A stretch of DNA of 48,906 nt. Origin: an uncultured Bacteroides sp. (GTDB lineage: Bacteria; Bacteroidota; Bacteroidia; Bacteroidales; Bacteroidaceae). Location of the stretch: the NCBI GenBank assembly GCA_902492205.1, contig CABUKU010000023.1, forward strand, positions 1 through 48,906, read 5' to 3'. Made by a program: the position numbers and the translations under genes. The stretch's first letter is position 1, and the number at the start of each line of letters is the position of its first letter. The notes below the pieces were generated by a model. It was not told the DNA's origin. It saw only the letters and a program-made list of their open reading frames with translations, and did not search any database. This document shows positions 23,420 to 32,144 of this stretch, piece by piece.

Positions 23420-23560
23420 GTCATTGGAAAGGGAATGCCGTGAAAAGCGGTAACAGTACCCGCTGCTGTGATTCCCTATGAGCTTGAAACAATATGCCAC
23501 TGCAAATATTTGCGGGAAGGTGTTTCAAAGGAGGGATAAGTCAGAAGACCTGCCAATGTA
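23420..23560 (+). promoter_or_regulatory. cobalamin riboswitch upstream of nrdD
   Basis: Landmarks of the B12 aptamer are in order: GGGAATGCCGTG near 23431, the B12-box-like CGCTGCTGTGATTCCC at 23461-23476, GCCACTGC near 23496, GCGGGAAGGTG near 23513 and the terminal AGTCAGAAGACCTGCC ending at 23554. It precedes nrdD by about 50 bp. Adenosylcobalamin binding should repress this B12-independent reductase, as is known for other B12-dependent/independent isozyme pairs. Mechanism is inferred: no clear intrinsic terminator is visible before the ATG at 23607, so translational control is more likely. Confidence 0.9.
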
Positions 23561-23606
23561 TCAACTATATTATTATTAATGTCTAACACTTTCGGGAGTT
23601 AAAGTT

Positions 23607-25994
23607 ATGAACTACGCAGAAATTTGTATCATCAAACGTGATGGTAAGAGGGAGGATTTCTCCATTAGCAAAATTAAGAATGCAGTATCTAAGGCATTCA
23701 ATGCAACAGGTATCAACGACGAACAGCAATTAATTGCCGACATCACCATGAATGTTATCGGACAATTCGCCACTCTTACCATTACGGTAGAAGAAATTCA
23801 GGATTTAGTGGAAAAAGAATTAATGAAAGTCCGTCCTGAAGTCGCTAAAAAGTATATCATCTACCGTGAATGGAGAAACACGGAGCGTGAAAAGAAAACG
23901 CAGATAAAACATATCATGGATGGTATTGTTGCTATCGACAAAAATGATGTGAACCTCAGTAATGCCAATATGTCGAGTCACACTCCTGCCGGACAGATGA
24001 TGACGTTCGCTTCGGAAGTTACTAAAGATTATACATATAAATATCTCCTTCCCAAGAAGTTTGCCGAGGCGCATCAATTAGGAGACATTCACATCCATGA
24101 CCTGGATTATTATCCGACCAAGACTACAACTTGTATTCAATATGATTTAGGTGATTTATTTGAACGCGGCTTCCGCACCAAAAACGGAAGTATTCGTACG
24201 CCACAATCTATCCAAAGTTATGCAACTCTGGCTACCATTATTTTCCAGACCAACCAGAACGAACAGCACGGAGGACAGGCTATCCCGGCTTTTGATTTCT
24301 TCATGGCAAAAGGAGTTCGCAAGTCATTTTTAAAGCATCTGACATCTTATCTCAGCTTCTTTATCAGTATGCAAGGAGGACTTTGTGATGACAAATCACT
24401 GAAACTGATTATTGAAGAGAATATATCTTCCATAAAAACAGAAGAGACCGAACGTGAAAACCTTCGTATGGCACTCAATCTTTTGCGAATCAATATAGAT
24501 AAAGTACAATTGATACGCATTATAGACAAAGCCTACCAGCAAACCCGTAAGGATACTCATCAGGCTATGGAAGGATTTATTCATAACCTGAACACAATGC
24601 ATTCACGCGGAGGAAACCAAGTGGTATTCAGTTCCATCAATTATGGAACCGATACTTCTGCGGAAGGACGCATGGTAATGGAAGAACTTCTCACTGCTAC
24701 AATTGAGGGATTGGGCACACGGGGTGAAGTTCCTGTATTCCCGATCCAAATATTCAAGATAAAAGACGGAGTATCTTATTCGGAAGAAGATTACAGTTTG
24801 GCAATGGAGAACTTCGATGAAGCATTGGCAGGAAACATAAAGTTCTCTGCTCCCAACTTCGATTTATTCCTTAAAGCCTGCCAAACCACAGCAAAAGCCC
24901 TTTTCCCAAATTTTATGTTCCTTGATACTCCATTCAACAAACATGAAAAATGGAACGCCGATGATCCTGAACGTTATAAATATGAACTCGCTACTATGGG
25001 CTGTCGCACACGTGTATTTGAGAACGTTGCGGGCGAAAAAACATCTTTAGGCCGTGGCAACTTGTCATTCACCACTATGAATATGCCCCGACTTGCCATA
25101 GAAGCACGCATCAAAGCAGAAAACATAGTAAATTCAACCAAAGAAGAAGCTATTGAAATAAAAGCAAAAGAGATATTCATTGAATCGGTTCACAACATGG
25201 CGGTACTGATTGCCGAACAACTTCACACCCGTTATGAATACCAACGAACGGCACTTGCCCGCCAATTCCCATTCATGATGGGTAATGATGTATGGAAAGG
25301 CGGAGCAACACTGGAGCCTAATGAAGAAGTAGGCAACGTAATCCGCAGTGGCACCTTAGGAATCGGATTCATCGGAGGACACAACGCTATGGTTGCTCTT
25401 TATGGGAAAGGGCACGGACATGAACAAAAAGCTTGGGATACTTTGTATGAAGCCGTTCAGGAAATGAATAGAGTTGTAGATGAATACAAAGCAAAATACA
25501 ACTTAAATTACTCGGTTCTTGCTACTCCCGCCGAAGGACTATCAGGACGTTTCACCCGTATGGACAAGCGTAAATATGGCATCATCCCCGGAGTTACAGA
25601 CAATGATTATTATGTAAACTCTTTCCATGTAGACGTAAAAGAGCCTATCAGTATTGTTGAAAAGATAAAGTGCGAAGCTCCTTTCCATGCCATTACCCGC
25701 GGAGGGCATATCACTTATGTGGAGCTTGACGGTGAAGCACAGAAAAACGTACAAGCAATCTCCAAGATTGTGAAAGTAATGCACGACGAAGGCATAGGTT
25801 ATGGTTCTATCAATCATCCGGTAGATACCTGCAATGCCTGCGGATATAAAGGAATGATCTATGACAAATGCCCTGTTTGCCAAAGTGAAAACATTCTCCG
25901 CATGCGCCGAATCACCGGTTATCTTACCGGAGATCTCAGTTCATGGAACTCTGCCAAACGCGCAGAAGAGAAAGACAGAGTAAAACATCATTAA
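23607..25994 (+). CDS. nrdD: anaerobic ribonucleoside-triphosphate reductase
   Basis: A 795-residue class III reductase that makes dNTPs from NTPs with a glycyl radical. An ATP-cone domain lies at the N-terminus (IIKRDGKREDFSISKIKNAVSKAF, about 9-32). The C-terminal zinc site is C742, C745, C755 and C758, and the glycyl radical is G771 in RRITGYLTGD. The length is normal. It is followed 10 bp later by its activase gene nrdG and preceded by a cobalamin riboswitch, so its expression should fall when B12 is plentiful. Confidence 0.98.
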   Translation: MNYAEICIIKRDGKREDFSISKIKNAVSKAFNATGINDEQQLIADITMNVIGQFATLTITVEEIQDLVEKELMKVRPEVAKKYIIYREWRNTEREKKTQIKHIMDGIVAIDKNDVNLSNANMSSHTPAGQMMTFASEVTKDYTYKYLLPKKFAEAHQLGDIHIHDLDYYPTKTTTCIQYDLGDLFERGFRTKNGSIRTPQSIQSYATLATIIFQTNQNEQHGGQAIPAFDFFMAKGVRKSFLKHLTSYLSFFISMQGGLCDDKSLKLIIEENISSIKTEETERENLRMALNLLRINIDKVQLIRIIDKAYQQTRKDTHQAMEGFIHNLNTMHSRGGNQVVFSSINYGTDTSAEGRMVMEELLTATIEGLGTRGEVPVFPIQIFKIKDGVSYSEEDYSLAMENFDEALAGNIKFSAPNFDLFLKACQTTAKALFPNFMFLDTPFNKHEKWNADDPERYKYELATMGCRTRVFENVAGEKTSLGRGNLSFTTMNMPRLAIEARIKAENIVNSTKEEAIEIKAKEIFIESVHNMAVLIAEQLHTRYEYQRTALARQFPFMMGNDVWKGGATLEPNEEVGNVIRSGTLGIGFIGGHNAMVALYGKGHGHEQKAWDTLYEAVQEMNRVVDEYKAKYNLNYSVLATPAEGLSGRFTRMDKRKYGIIPGVTDNDYYVNSFHVDVKEPISIVEKIKCEAPFHAITRGGHITYVELDGEAQKNVQAISKIVKVMHDEGIGYGSINHPVDTCNACGYKGMIYDKCPVCQSENILRMRRITGYLTGDLSSWNSAKRAEEKDRVKHH

Positions 25995-26004
25995 AATAAG
26001 TTTA

Positions 26005-26469
26005 ATGCTAAACCTCTTGTACAAATATCCCGAAACCATCGTCGATGGCGAAGGGATACGTTATTCTATTTATCTTGCAGGGTGCAGCCATCATTGTCCC
26101 GGCTGCCATAATCCGGAATCATGGAATCCACAGGCAGGAACACCTCTCACTCAAGAAAGAATAGAAGAAATTATCAACGAGATTAATGCAAATCCCTTGC
26201 TGGACGGCATCACCTTTTCGGGCGGAGATCCCTTTTATAATCCTGAAGAATTCCATCTTTTAGCCAAACTGATAAAAGAAAGGACAGGACAAAACATTTG
26301 GTGCTACACGGGATATACCTACGAACAAATAAAAGAAGATAAAAGGCTATCGGTTGTCTTACCTTATATAGATGTATTGGTTGACGGAAGATTTATACAA
26401 GCCGAGTACTCTCCATATTTAGAATTCAGAGGAAGCGGAAATCAGAGAATAATAAACTTGAGAAAATGA
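26005..26469 (+). CDS. nrdG: anaerobic ribonucleotide reductase activating protein
   Basis: A 154-residue radical SAM activase. The cluster motif is C27-x3-C31-x2-C34 (CSHHCPGC), followed by SGGDPFYNPEE, as in the NrdG family. It generates the glycyl radical on NrdD using S-adenosylmethionine and a 4Fe-4S cluster. It lies 10 bp after nrdD and ends in a strong terminator. Confidence 0.97.
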   Translation: MLNLLYKYPETIVDGEGIRYSIYLAGCSHHCPGCHNPESWNPQAGTPLTQERIEEIINEINANPLLDGITFSGGDPFYNPEEFHLLAKLIKERTGQNIWCYTGYTYEQIKEDKRLSVVLPYIDVLVDGRFIQAEYSPYLEFRGSGNQRIINLRK

Positions 26470-26506
26470 AAAAGAGAGATTAATAACACTATCAATCTCT
26501 CTTTTT
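26469..26506. terminator. terminator between nrdG and rseP
   Basis: A perfect 13-bp stem (AAAAAGAGAGATT / AATCTCTCTTTTT) with a 12-base loop and a T-run. By symmetry it can also serve minus-strand rseP, whose stop is 20 bp away. Confidence 0.92.
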
Positions 26507-26525
26507 ACATTCATATCTTCACTCC

Positions 26526-27854
26526 CTAAAAGAAGAACCTCACTATATCATTGAAGTTAGCCCATATAAGCAAAGCAAACAAGAGGAACATACCCGTCAT
26601 TTGTGCATACTCCATGAACTTGTCACTCGGTTTGCGTCGAGCCACAATTTCATACAACAAGAACAATACATGACCTCCGTCCAATGCAGGAATAGGAAGT
26701 ATGTTCATAAATGCAAGGATGATAGAAAGGAATGCAGTCATTTCCCAGAAACGATGCCAATCCCATTGTGCTGGGAAGATACTTCCGATTGTACCGAAAC
26801 CTCCCAAACTGTTTGCACCTTCTTTTGAGAATACATATTTCATATCACTAACATATCCTTTCAGAGTTTCCACACCCAATTTTACTCCGGCAGGGAAAGA
26901 CTCAAAGAATCCGTAATCCTTATCATTTATCTTATAGAAATGAGCAGGTCCGTAAGTATATACACTTGCTTTATACAATGAATCCAACTGAACCGGAGCT
27001 GTCAACGTTTCACCGTTGCGAACAAACGTTAGTTCCACATCACGGGACGCGCCCTGTTCTCTCATTTCAGAAATCAACTTATCATAATCATTAAAAGCAG
27101 GAGTTGCTATCCCGTTCAAAGCAATGATACTATCACCACGTGTCATTCCCGCAGCAGCCATTGCCCCACCCGGAACTACACTATCCACCACAAACGGATA
27201 ACGGCAATCGGACAAATAAGTCTTTGCAGCCATCAGGCGGTTCATCAAGTCCTCGGGTATCTGCACATTTACTTCCTTACCATCACGCAATACTGTTACT
27301 TCTTTAGCATTCACAATCTGGCGGTTCATTTTAGGAAAGCGATCAAGTTCCGCGCCATCGGCATATAAAAGAATATCCCCATCTTGGAAACCGACTCCTT
27401 TAGCAACTTCGCTAAACTGCATACCCATCTTCATATCCTTCGGAAGCATATACTTATCTCCCCAAGCAAAAAGAATCATGGAATAAATAAACAAGGCAAG
27501 CAGGAAGTTGAAAAGCACGCCGCCAACCATAATAAGCAAGCGTTGCCCGGCTGGTTTGGAACGGAATTCCCACGGTTGGGCAGGTTTCTTCATCTGCTCC
27601 ACGTCCATTGACTCATCTATCATTCCCGCTATCTTCACGTAGCCGCCAAGTGGCAACCATCCGATACCATATTCTGTTTCACTATTCTTCGGCTTGAACT
27701 TGAACAAAGTAAACCAAGGATCAAAGAACAAGCAGAACTTCTCCACCCTTACTTTGAAAAGACGGGCAAAAAGAAAGTGTCCTCCCTCATGGATAATAAC
27801 GAGCAAAGACAAGCTCATTATCAACTGTAGGGCACGAATTAAAAATGTTTCCAT
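26526..27854 (-). CDS. rseP: RIP-type site-2 zinc metalloprotease
   Basis: A 442-residue inner-membrane protease of the S2P/RseP family. The zinc motif is H22-E-G-G-H26 in the first span, and the third ligand region is NILPIPALDGGH in the C-terminal half. Two PDZ-type regions lie between (around 130-215 and 215-290). It performs intramembrane cleavage of anti-sigma factors and of signal-peptide remnants. Its place directly after dxr (26 bp) is common in bacteria. Confidence 0.96.
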   Translation of the reverse strand: METFLIRALQLIMSLSLLVIIHEGGHFLFARLFKVRVEKFCLFFDPWFTLFKFKPKNSETEYGIGWLPLGGYVKIAGMIDESMDVEQMKKPAQPWEFRSKPAGQRLLIMVGGVLFNFLLALFIYSMILFAWGDKYMLPKDMKMGMQFSEVAKGVGFQDGDILLYADGAELDRFPKMNRQIVNAKEVTVLRDGKEVNVQIPEDLMNRLMAAKTYLSDCRYPFVVDSVVPGGAMAAAGMTRGDSIIALNGIATPAFNDYDKLISEMREQGASRDVELTFVRNGETLTAPVQLDSLYKASVYTYGPAHFYKINDKDYGFFESFPAGVKLGVETLKGYVSDMKYVFSKEGANSLGGFGTIGSIFPAQWDWHRFWEMTAFLSIILAFMNILPIPALDGGHVLFLLYEIVARRKPSDKFMEYAQMTGMFLLFALLIWANFNDIVRFFF

Positions 27855-27880
27855 TAATTGTTACTGTTATTGTTTTATTA

Positions 27881-29053
27881 TTATTTAATCATTTCACGGG
27901 CTATCCGTCTTGCTTCCGCATCCGTAGCCACATAGTCTTCATAACTCGGTGTTTTGATATAAGCCACCTCTCCCATTGTCTTTTCTATCACATCGCTCAT
28001 GTGCAGAAATCCTATTTCATCCCGAAGGAAAGCAGCTACCACCACTTCGTTTGCCGCATTCACGATGCAAGGCATATTTCCCGCACGGTGCAGAGCTTCA
28101 TAAGCCAGAGCTAAGTTACGGAAACGGGTAGTATCGGGTTGTTCGAAAGTTAGATTCGTACACTGTGTGAAGTCAAGCCTGTCAAAAGATGATTTCACAC
28201 GGTCGGGATAAGAGAATGCATACTGTATAGGCAGCCTCATGTCCGGCATACCGAGTTGTGCTTTCACTGCACCATCTTCGAACTGCACCATCGAATGAAT
28301 GACCGACTGAGGATGGACAACGACTTCAATCTGTTCCGGTTTCACGCCAAACAGCCATTTTGCTTCAATCACCTCAAAGCCTTTGTTCATCATCGAAGCC
28401 GAGTCAATGGTAATCTTTGCTCCCATCTGCCAGTTCGGATGTTTTAAAGCCTGAGCTTTTGTCACGCTTTTAAGCTGTTCCAACGTGCAAGTTCTGAAAG
28501 GGCCTCCCGAAGCCGTCAATATCACCTTTTCTATCGGATTGCCTATTTCTCCCGCTAAACACTGGAATACAGCCGAATGTTCGGAATCGACAGGCAATAT
28601 CGGTACGCGGTATTGCTGTGCAAGGTCATTTATCAACTCGCCCGCAACCACAAGTGTTTCCTTGTTTGCAAGCGCTATTGCCTTTCTTGCTTTAATCGCA
28701 TTTATCGTAGGTTTTAGACCAGCATATCCCACCATAGCGGTAAGCACAACATCAATCGGTTGCGACTCCACCACTTGACCGAGAGCTTCCACCCCGGCAT
28801 ACACCTTAATAGGAAGATCTTGCAAAGCCTCTTTCAGTTGAATGTATTTATCTTCATTGGCAATCACCACAGCTTCCGGCAGGAATTGCCTCGCCTGTTC
28901 AATCAGCAGTTCCACACGGTTATTAGCCGTGAGCGCATAGACCTCATACAAATCGGGATGCTCGGCTATCACCTGCAATGCCTGTGTGCCGATGGAACCG
29001 GTAGAGCCTAAGATTGCTATTTGTTTTCTTTTGTTGTTACTCTCTTTATTCAT
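27881..29053 (-). CDS. dxr: 1-deoxy-D-xylulose 5-phosphate reductoisomerase
   Basis: About 390 residues from the ATG at 29053; the frame runs to a TTG at 29068, which is not needed. It catalyses the second step of the MEP isoprenoid pathway using NADPH. The N-terminal fingerprint is ILGSTGSIGTQAL; substrate and metal regions include ALANKETLVVAGEL, PVDSEHSAVFQCL and MMNKGFEVIEAKWLFG. The length is normal. It is the middle gene of a run M23 peptidase - dxr - rseP. Confidence 0.96.
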   Translation of the reverse strand: MNKESNNKRKQIAILGSTGSIGTQALQVIAEHPDLYEVYALTANNRVELLIEQARQFLPEAVVIANEDKYIQLKEALQDLPIKVYAGVEALGQVVESQPIDVVLTAMVGYAGLKPTINAIKARKAIALANKETLVVAGELINDLAQQYRVPILPVDSEHSAVFQCLAGEIGNPIEKVILTASGGPFRTCTLEQLKSVTKAQALKHPNWQMGAKITIDSASMMNKGFEVIEAKWLFGVKPEQIEVVVHPQSVIHSMVQFEDGAVKAQLGMPDMRLPIQYAFSYPDRVKSSFDRLDFTQCTNLTFEQPDTTRFRNLALAYEALHRAGNMPCIVNAANEVVVAAFLRDEIGFLHMSDVIEKTMGEVAYIKTPSYEDYVATDAEARRIAREMIK

Positions 29054-29089
29054 TTTTAAAGTAGTCAATTGTCAATCCTCCATTGTTAA

Positions 29090-29950
29090 TCAGAACACAA
29101 TGTACTTCGTAGGATCTACTGCTTTTCCCTTGTACCACAATTCAAAATGAAGATGCGGTCCGGTAGTCTGTCTCCCGGTGTTCCCAACAAGAGCTATTAC
29201 TTCTCCCCCTTTTACAATATCGCCTTCTTTCTTTAAAAGCGAACCACAATGTTTATATACTGAAATCAAATCCTGATTGTGTTGTACCATAATCACATAA
29301 CCCGTCTCGGCTGTATAAGTACTCATGATAACCGTACCGTCGAGCGTTGCCAATACACTTTCATTAGGATTGGCAGCAATGTCCACCCCATAATGCTTTT
29401 CCTGCGCATCGAAACCGGCAGAAACCATTCCTCTGGTGGGACGGTAGAAGATAAACGAACCGGCATTTACCATTTCCGGCATATTGCTCAGGTTATACTT
29501 CTCCCTTTCTTCATATTGAGCACGGAATTCTTCTTCACGCTTAGTACGTTCCATCAATGAATCCGAGCGCATTGCCGTCAGAGAGTCAATAGACTGAACG
29601 GTATCTACTCTTACTGTTCCCTTGAAAATATCCTGAATATTCATGATATACATGTTTTGCTTCTCCAATATCTGCTGAAGGGAATCCATACGCAAAGCAT
29701 TATCCACAATCTGCGAACGTACTTCGCTATTCATGTAACCGGGAAGATAGTTTCTCAAAGGAGTGAAGATAATTATGGTGGCAGCAATCGCAAAGATGAT
29801 GGTTACTGCCGACAAAAGAACGGAAAGCCCATTCAACTTGGATACATGAAGCCCCACAAGTTCTTCCAGTGTATTCTCGTTGATAATAGATAGTTTATAT
29901 TTAAACTTTATGTTATTCCAGAATGCCTTATTCCGTTTTTTCTTTGCCAT
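29090..29950 (-). CDS. M23-family peptidase, membrane-anchored
   Basis: About 286 residues from the ATG at 29950. One membrane span (about 44-65) follows a basic cytoplasmic stretch. A coiled-coil-like region comes next (about 90-150) and a C-terminal LytM/M23 domain with HYGVDIAANPNES, then HNQDLISVYKHC and GPHLHFELW. The metal ligands H...D and H-x-H are present, so it may be an active peptidoglycan endopeptidase acting in the periplasm. It is first in the run with dxr and rseP. Confidence 0.9.
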   Translation of the reverse strand: MAKKKRNKAFWNNIKFKYKLSIINENTLEELVGLHVSKLNGLSVLLSAVTIIFAIAATIIIFTPLRNYLPGYMNSEVRSQIVDNALRMDSLQQILEKQNMYIMNIQDIFKGTVRVDTVQSIDSLTAMRSDSLMERTKREEEFRAQYEEREKYNLSNMPEMVNAGSFIFYRPTRGMVSAGFDAQEKHYGVDIAANPNESVLATLDGTVIMSTYTAETGYVIMVQHNQDLISVYKHCGSLLKKEGDIVKGGEVIALVGNTGRQTTGPHLHFELWYKGKAVDPTKYIVF

Positions 29951-29971
29951 ATTCAATTTTGTAAGAAAGTA

Positions 29972-29979
29972 CAAATGTA
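29972..29979 (-). promoter_or_regulatory. -7 box of M23-dxr-rseP operon
   Basis: Minus-strand TACATTTG matches TAnnTTTG, 22 bp upstream of the M23 ATG. Palindrome array 2 lies further upstream, so it is not in this leader. Confidence 0.55.
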
Positions 29980-30105
29980 AGAATTTAGATGAACTCTAAC
30001 TATCTTTCTTTATTCATTTTAACGATTACGGCATTCTTTATTGTGTTCATCTTTATCTATTAGCATTTTTCATGGCAGTAATTAACTAATTCGCACTGTC
30101 ATATT

Positions 30106-30197
30106 AACTGTTTCACTGCAATGGAATAAGCATTTCACTGCAGAGAAATACTTATTCCACTACAGTGAAATAGCTATTCCATTGCAGTGAAATAGTT
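30106..30197. repeat. palindrome array 2, four units at 22-bp spacing
   Basis: Four 17-mers of the TTCCACTGCAGTGAAAT type start at 30111, 30133, 30155 and 30177, exactly 22 bp apart with 5-bp spacers. The outer units are exact reverse complements over 16 bp, and the match extends into flanking AACT/AGTT, so the whole array is a nested palindrome. It lies about 80 bp beyond the rimM stop. It closely resembles array 1 at 1666-1749. Confidence 0.9.
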
Positions 30198-30276
30198 AAA
30201 ACGCAAGGAGTAACCGACTAGTTATTGCCCATTAATCCAATAACCGGTAAGGATATAAAATATATAAGATCTATAT

Positions 30277-30798
30277 TTATAGGTTTACCAAACCTTCGGG
30301 TAGGTCTACGGTCATCTGCTTTTTCTTATTATCCATCTTGACAATAAATTCCTCTTGTGCCGGAATCAGAAGTTCTTCCCCGTCATGGTCTATTACGAAA
30401 AGAGTGTTGACCGTCGAATCATCTACTTCTACTATGCTGCCCAACTCACCATGTTTTTTATCTTTTACCCGGAAACCTACAAAATAATTCCATGAAAGAT
30501 GAACCGGTTCATCAGCCTCATCTATGAACTTAGTGGGAAAATAAACTTCTACATTGGTAAACATGCGGGCTTTCTCGGCAGTATTTATGCCGTCGAGTTT
30601 CACAAGCGCCGTGGTATCGGAACGGAAACGGTATTCTTCAATAAAGAAAGGTACAAAGATACCATCCAGCAGACAAATAAGATAATCACAGTCTACCCGG
30701 TCAAAAACATCATCGGTAAAGGTAAAAGATAATTCGCCCTTTACACCGTGAGGTTTATTGAAAACTCCTATTTTATATACTTCTTCTTTTCTTATCAT
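30277..30798 (-). CDS. rimM: 16S rRNA processing protein RimM
   Basis: A 173-residue protein with the RimM N-terminal barrel (VYKIGVFNKPHGVKGELSF) and a C-terminal PRC-barrel (about 95-170, with YFVGFRVKDKKHGELGSIVEVDDS). It acts in 30S subunit maturation with ribosomal protein S19. Its ATG overlaps the murA stop by 4 bases, and it is the last gene of the tsaB-DUF4290-murA-rimM operon. Confidence 0.95.
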   Translation of the reverse strand: MIRKEEVYKIGVFNKPHGVKGELSFTFTDDVFDRVDCDYLICLLDGIFVPFFIEEYRFRSDTTALVKLDGINTAEKARMFTNVEVYFPTKFIDEADEPVHLSWNYFVGFRVKDKKHGELGSIVEVDDSTVNTLFVIDHDGEELLIPAQEEFIVKMDNKKKQMTVDLPEGLVNL

Positions 30799-32099
30799 AT
30801 TCTCGTAATACGTGCACCGATAGCATTCAATCGTCCTTCAATGTTCTGGTATCCTCGGTCTATTTGCTCGATATTATGAATACGGCTGATGCCTTCCGCA
30901 CTCATTGCTGCAATGAGCAAAGCAATACCGGCACGAATATCCGGAGAAGTCATGTTGCCTCCACGAAGCGTAAAGCCTTTGTTGTGCCCAATAACTACGG
31001 CACGGTGAGGATCACAAAGAATAATTTGTGCGCCCATGTCAATGAGTTTATCTACAAAAAACAAACGGCTTTCGAACATCTTCTGGTGAATAAGTACACT
31101 ACCTTTAGCTTGTGTCGCCACAACGAGCAGCACACTGAGCAAGTCCGGTGTAAGTCCCGGCCACGGAGCATCGGCAATAGTCATAATAGAGCCGTCAATG
31201 AATGATTCTATCTGATAATTCTCTTGTGCAGGAACATAAATATCATCGCCTCGTTGTTCCAAGCGAATGCCTAAACGGCGAAAGCTCTCCGGAATAATTC
31301 CCAAGTTCTCGTATGACACGTTCTTTATAGTGAGTTCACTGCCTGTCATGGCTGCCATACCGATGAAGCTTCCCACTTCAATCATATCGGGAAGCACAGT
31401 GTGGTCAGTTCCTTTCAAGCTTTCCACTCCTTCAATAGTCAGCAAATTCGAAGCAATGCCGCTGATCTTTGCTCCCATGCGGTTAAGCATATTGCAAAGT
31501 TGTTGCAAATAGGGTTCGCACGCAGCATTATAGATAACCGTTTTACCTTTGGCAAGCACAGCAGCCATAACGATATTTGCCGTACCTGTAACCGAAGCCT
31601 CATCCAAGAGCATGCTTGCCCCGTTAAGTTCTTTGGCAGTTATCTCAAACACCTCCCTGTCAGGATTATAAGTAAAGTCGGCGCCAAGCTTTTGTATTCC
31701 GATGAAGTGGGTGTCCAAACGGCGGCGTCCTATCTTATCTCCACCGGGTTTAGATATCATAGCCTTACCAAAACGTGCTACCATCGGACCAATCAACATA
31801 ACCGATCCGCGCAGGCTGGAACATTTCTTCAGGAACTCATCACTTTCCAAATATCCTAAATCCACATTGTCGGCTTTGAAACTATATACATCTATTCCCT
31901 TCTTCGACACAGTAACTCCCATATCACGCATAAGCTGAATAAGATTATTTACGTCGAGAATATCAGGGATATTATGTACAGTCACTTCCTCGGAAGTAAG
32001 AAGCGTGGCACAGATTATCTGCAACACTTCGTTTTTTGCTCCTTGCGGATGTATATCACCGCAGAGTTTATGTCCACCTTCGATTACAAATGAAGCCAT
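30795..32099 (-). CDS. murA: UDP-N-acetylglucosamine 1-carboxyvinyltransferase
   Basis: A 434-residue enzyme for the first committed peptidoglycan step, adding phosphoenolpyruvate to UDP-GlcNAc. Family marks: GGHKLCGDIHPQGAKNEVLQ at the N-terminus, the LDEASVTGTANIVMAAV loop, and DIRAGIALLIAAM at the C-terminus. At the position of the usual active-site Cys (Cys115 in E. coli, in PGGCTIG) this protein has Asp121 (KPGGDKIG). Such natural Cys-to-Asp forms in other bacteria keep activity but resist fosfomycin, so intrinsic resistance is predicted. It overlaps rimM by 4 bases. Confidence 0.95.
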   Translation of the reverse strand: MASFVIEGGHKLCGDIHPQGAKNEVLQIICATLLTSEEVTVHNIPDILDVNNLIQLMRDMGVTVSKKGIDVYSFKADNVDLGYLESDEFLKKCSSLRGSVMLIGPMVARFGKAMISKPGGDKIGRRRLDTHFIGIQKLGADFTYNPDREVFEITAKELNGASMLLDEASVTGTANIVMAAVLAKGKTVIYNAACEPYLQQLCNMLNRMGAKISGIASNLLTIEGVESLKGTDHTVLPDMIEVGSFIGMAAMTGSELTIKNVSYENLGIIPESFRRLGIRLEQRGDDIYVPAQENYQIESFIDGSIMTIADAPWPGLTPDLLSVLLVVATQAKGSVLIHQKMFESRLFFVDKLIDMGAQIILCDPHRAVVIGHNKGFTLRGGNMTSPDIRAGIALLIAAMSAEGISRIHNIEQIDRGYQNIEGRLNAIGARITRI

Positions 32100-32105
32100 G
32101 TTTTT

Positions 32106-32140
32106 TTAGTGATTAGTGGTTAGTGTTAAGTGATTAGTGA
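32106..32140. repeat. 7-bp tandem repeat upstream of murA
   Basis: Five units of TTAGTGA-like heptamers (TTAGTGA, TTAGTGG, TTAGTGT, TAAGTGA, TTAGTGA) in the DUF4290-murA gap, 7 bp before the murA ATG on the minus strand. It takes the place where a ribosome-binding site is expected, and none is obvious. Confidence 0.75.
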
Positions 32141-32144
32141 TTAA

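Noticed and set aside
29053..29068. TTG start of dxr
   Set aside because: The ATG at 29053 fits the usual N-terminus; the TTG adds residues of no known role.
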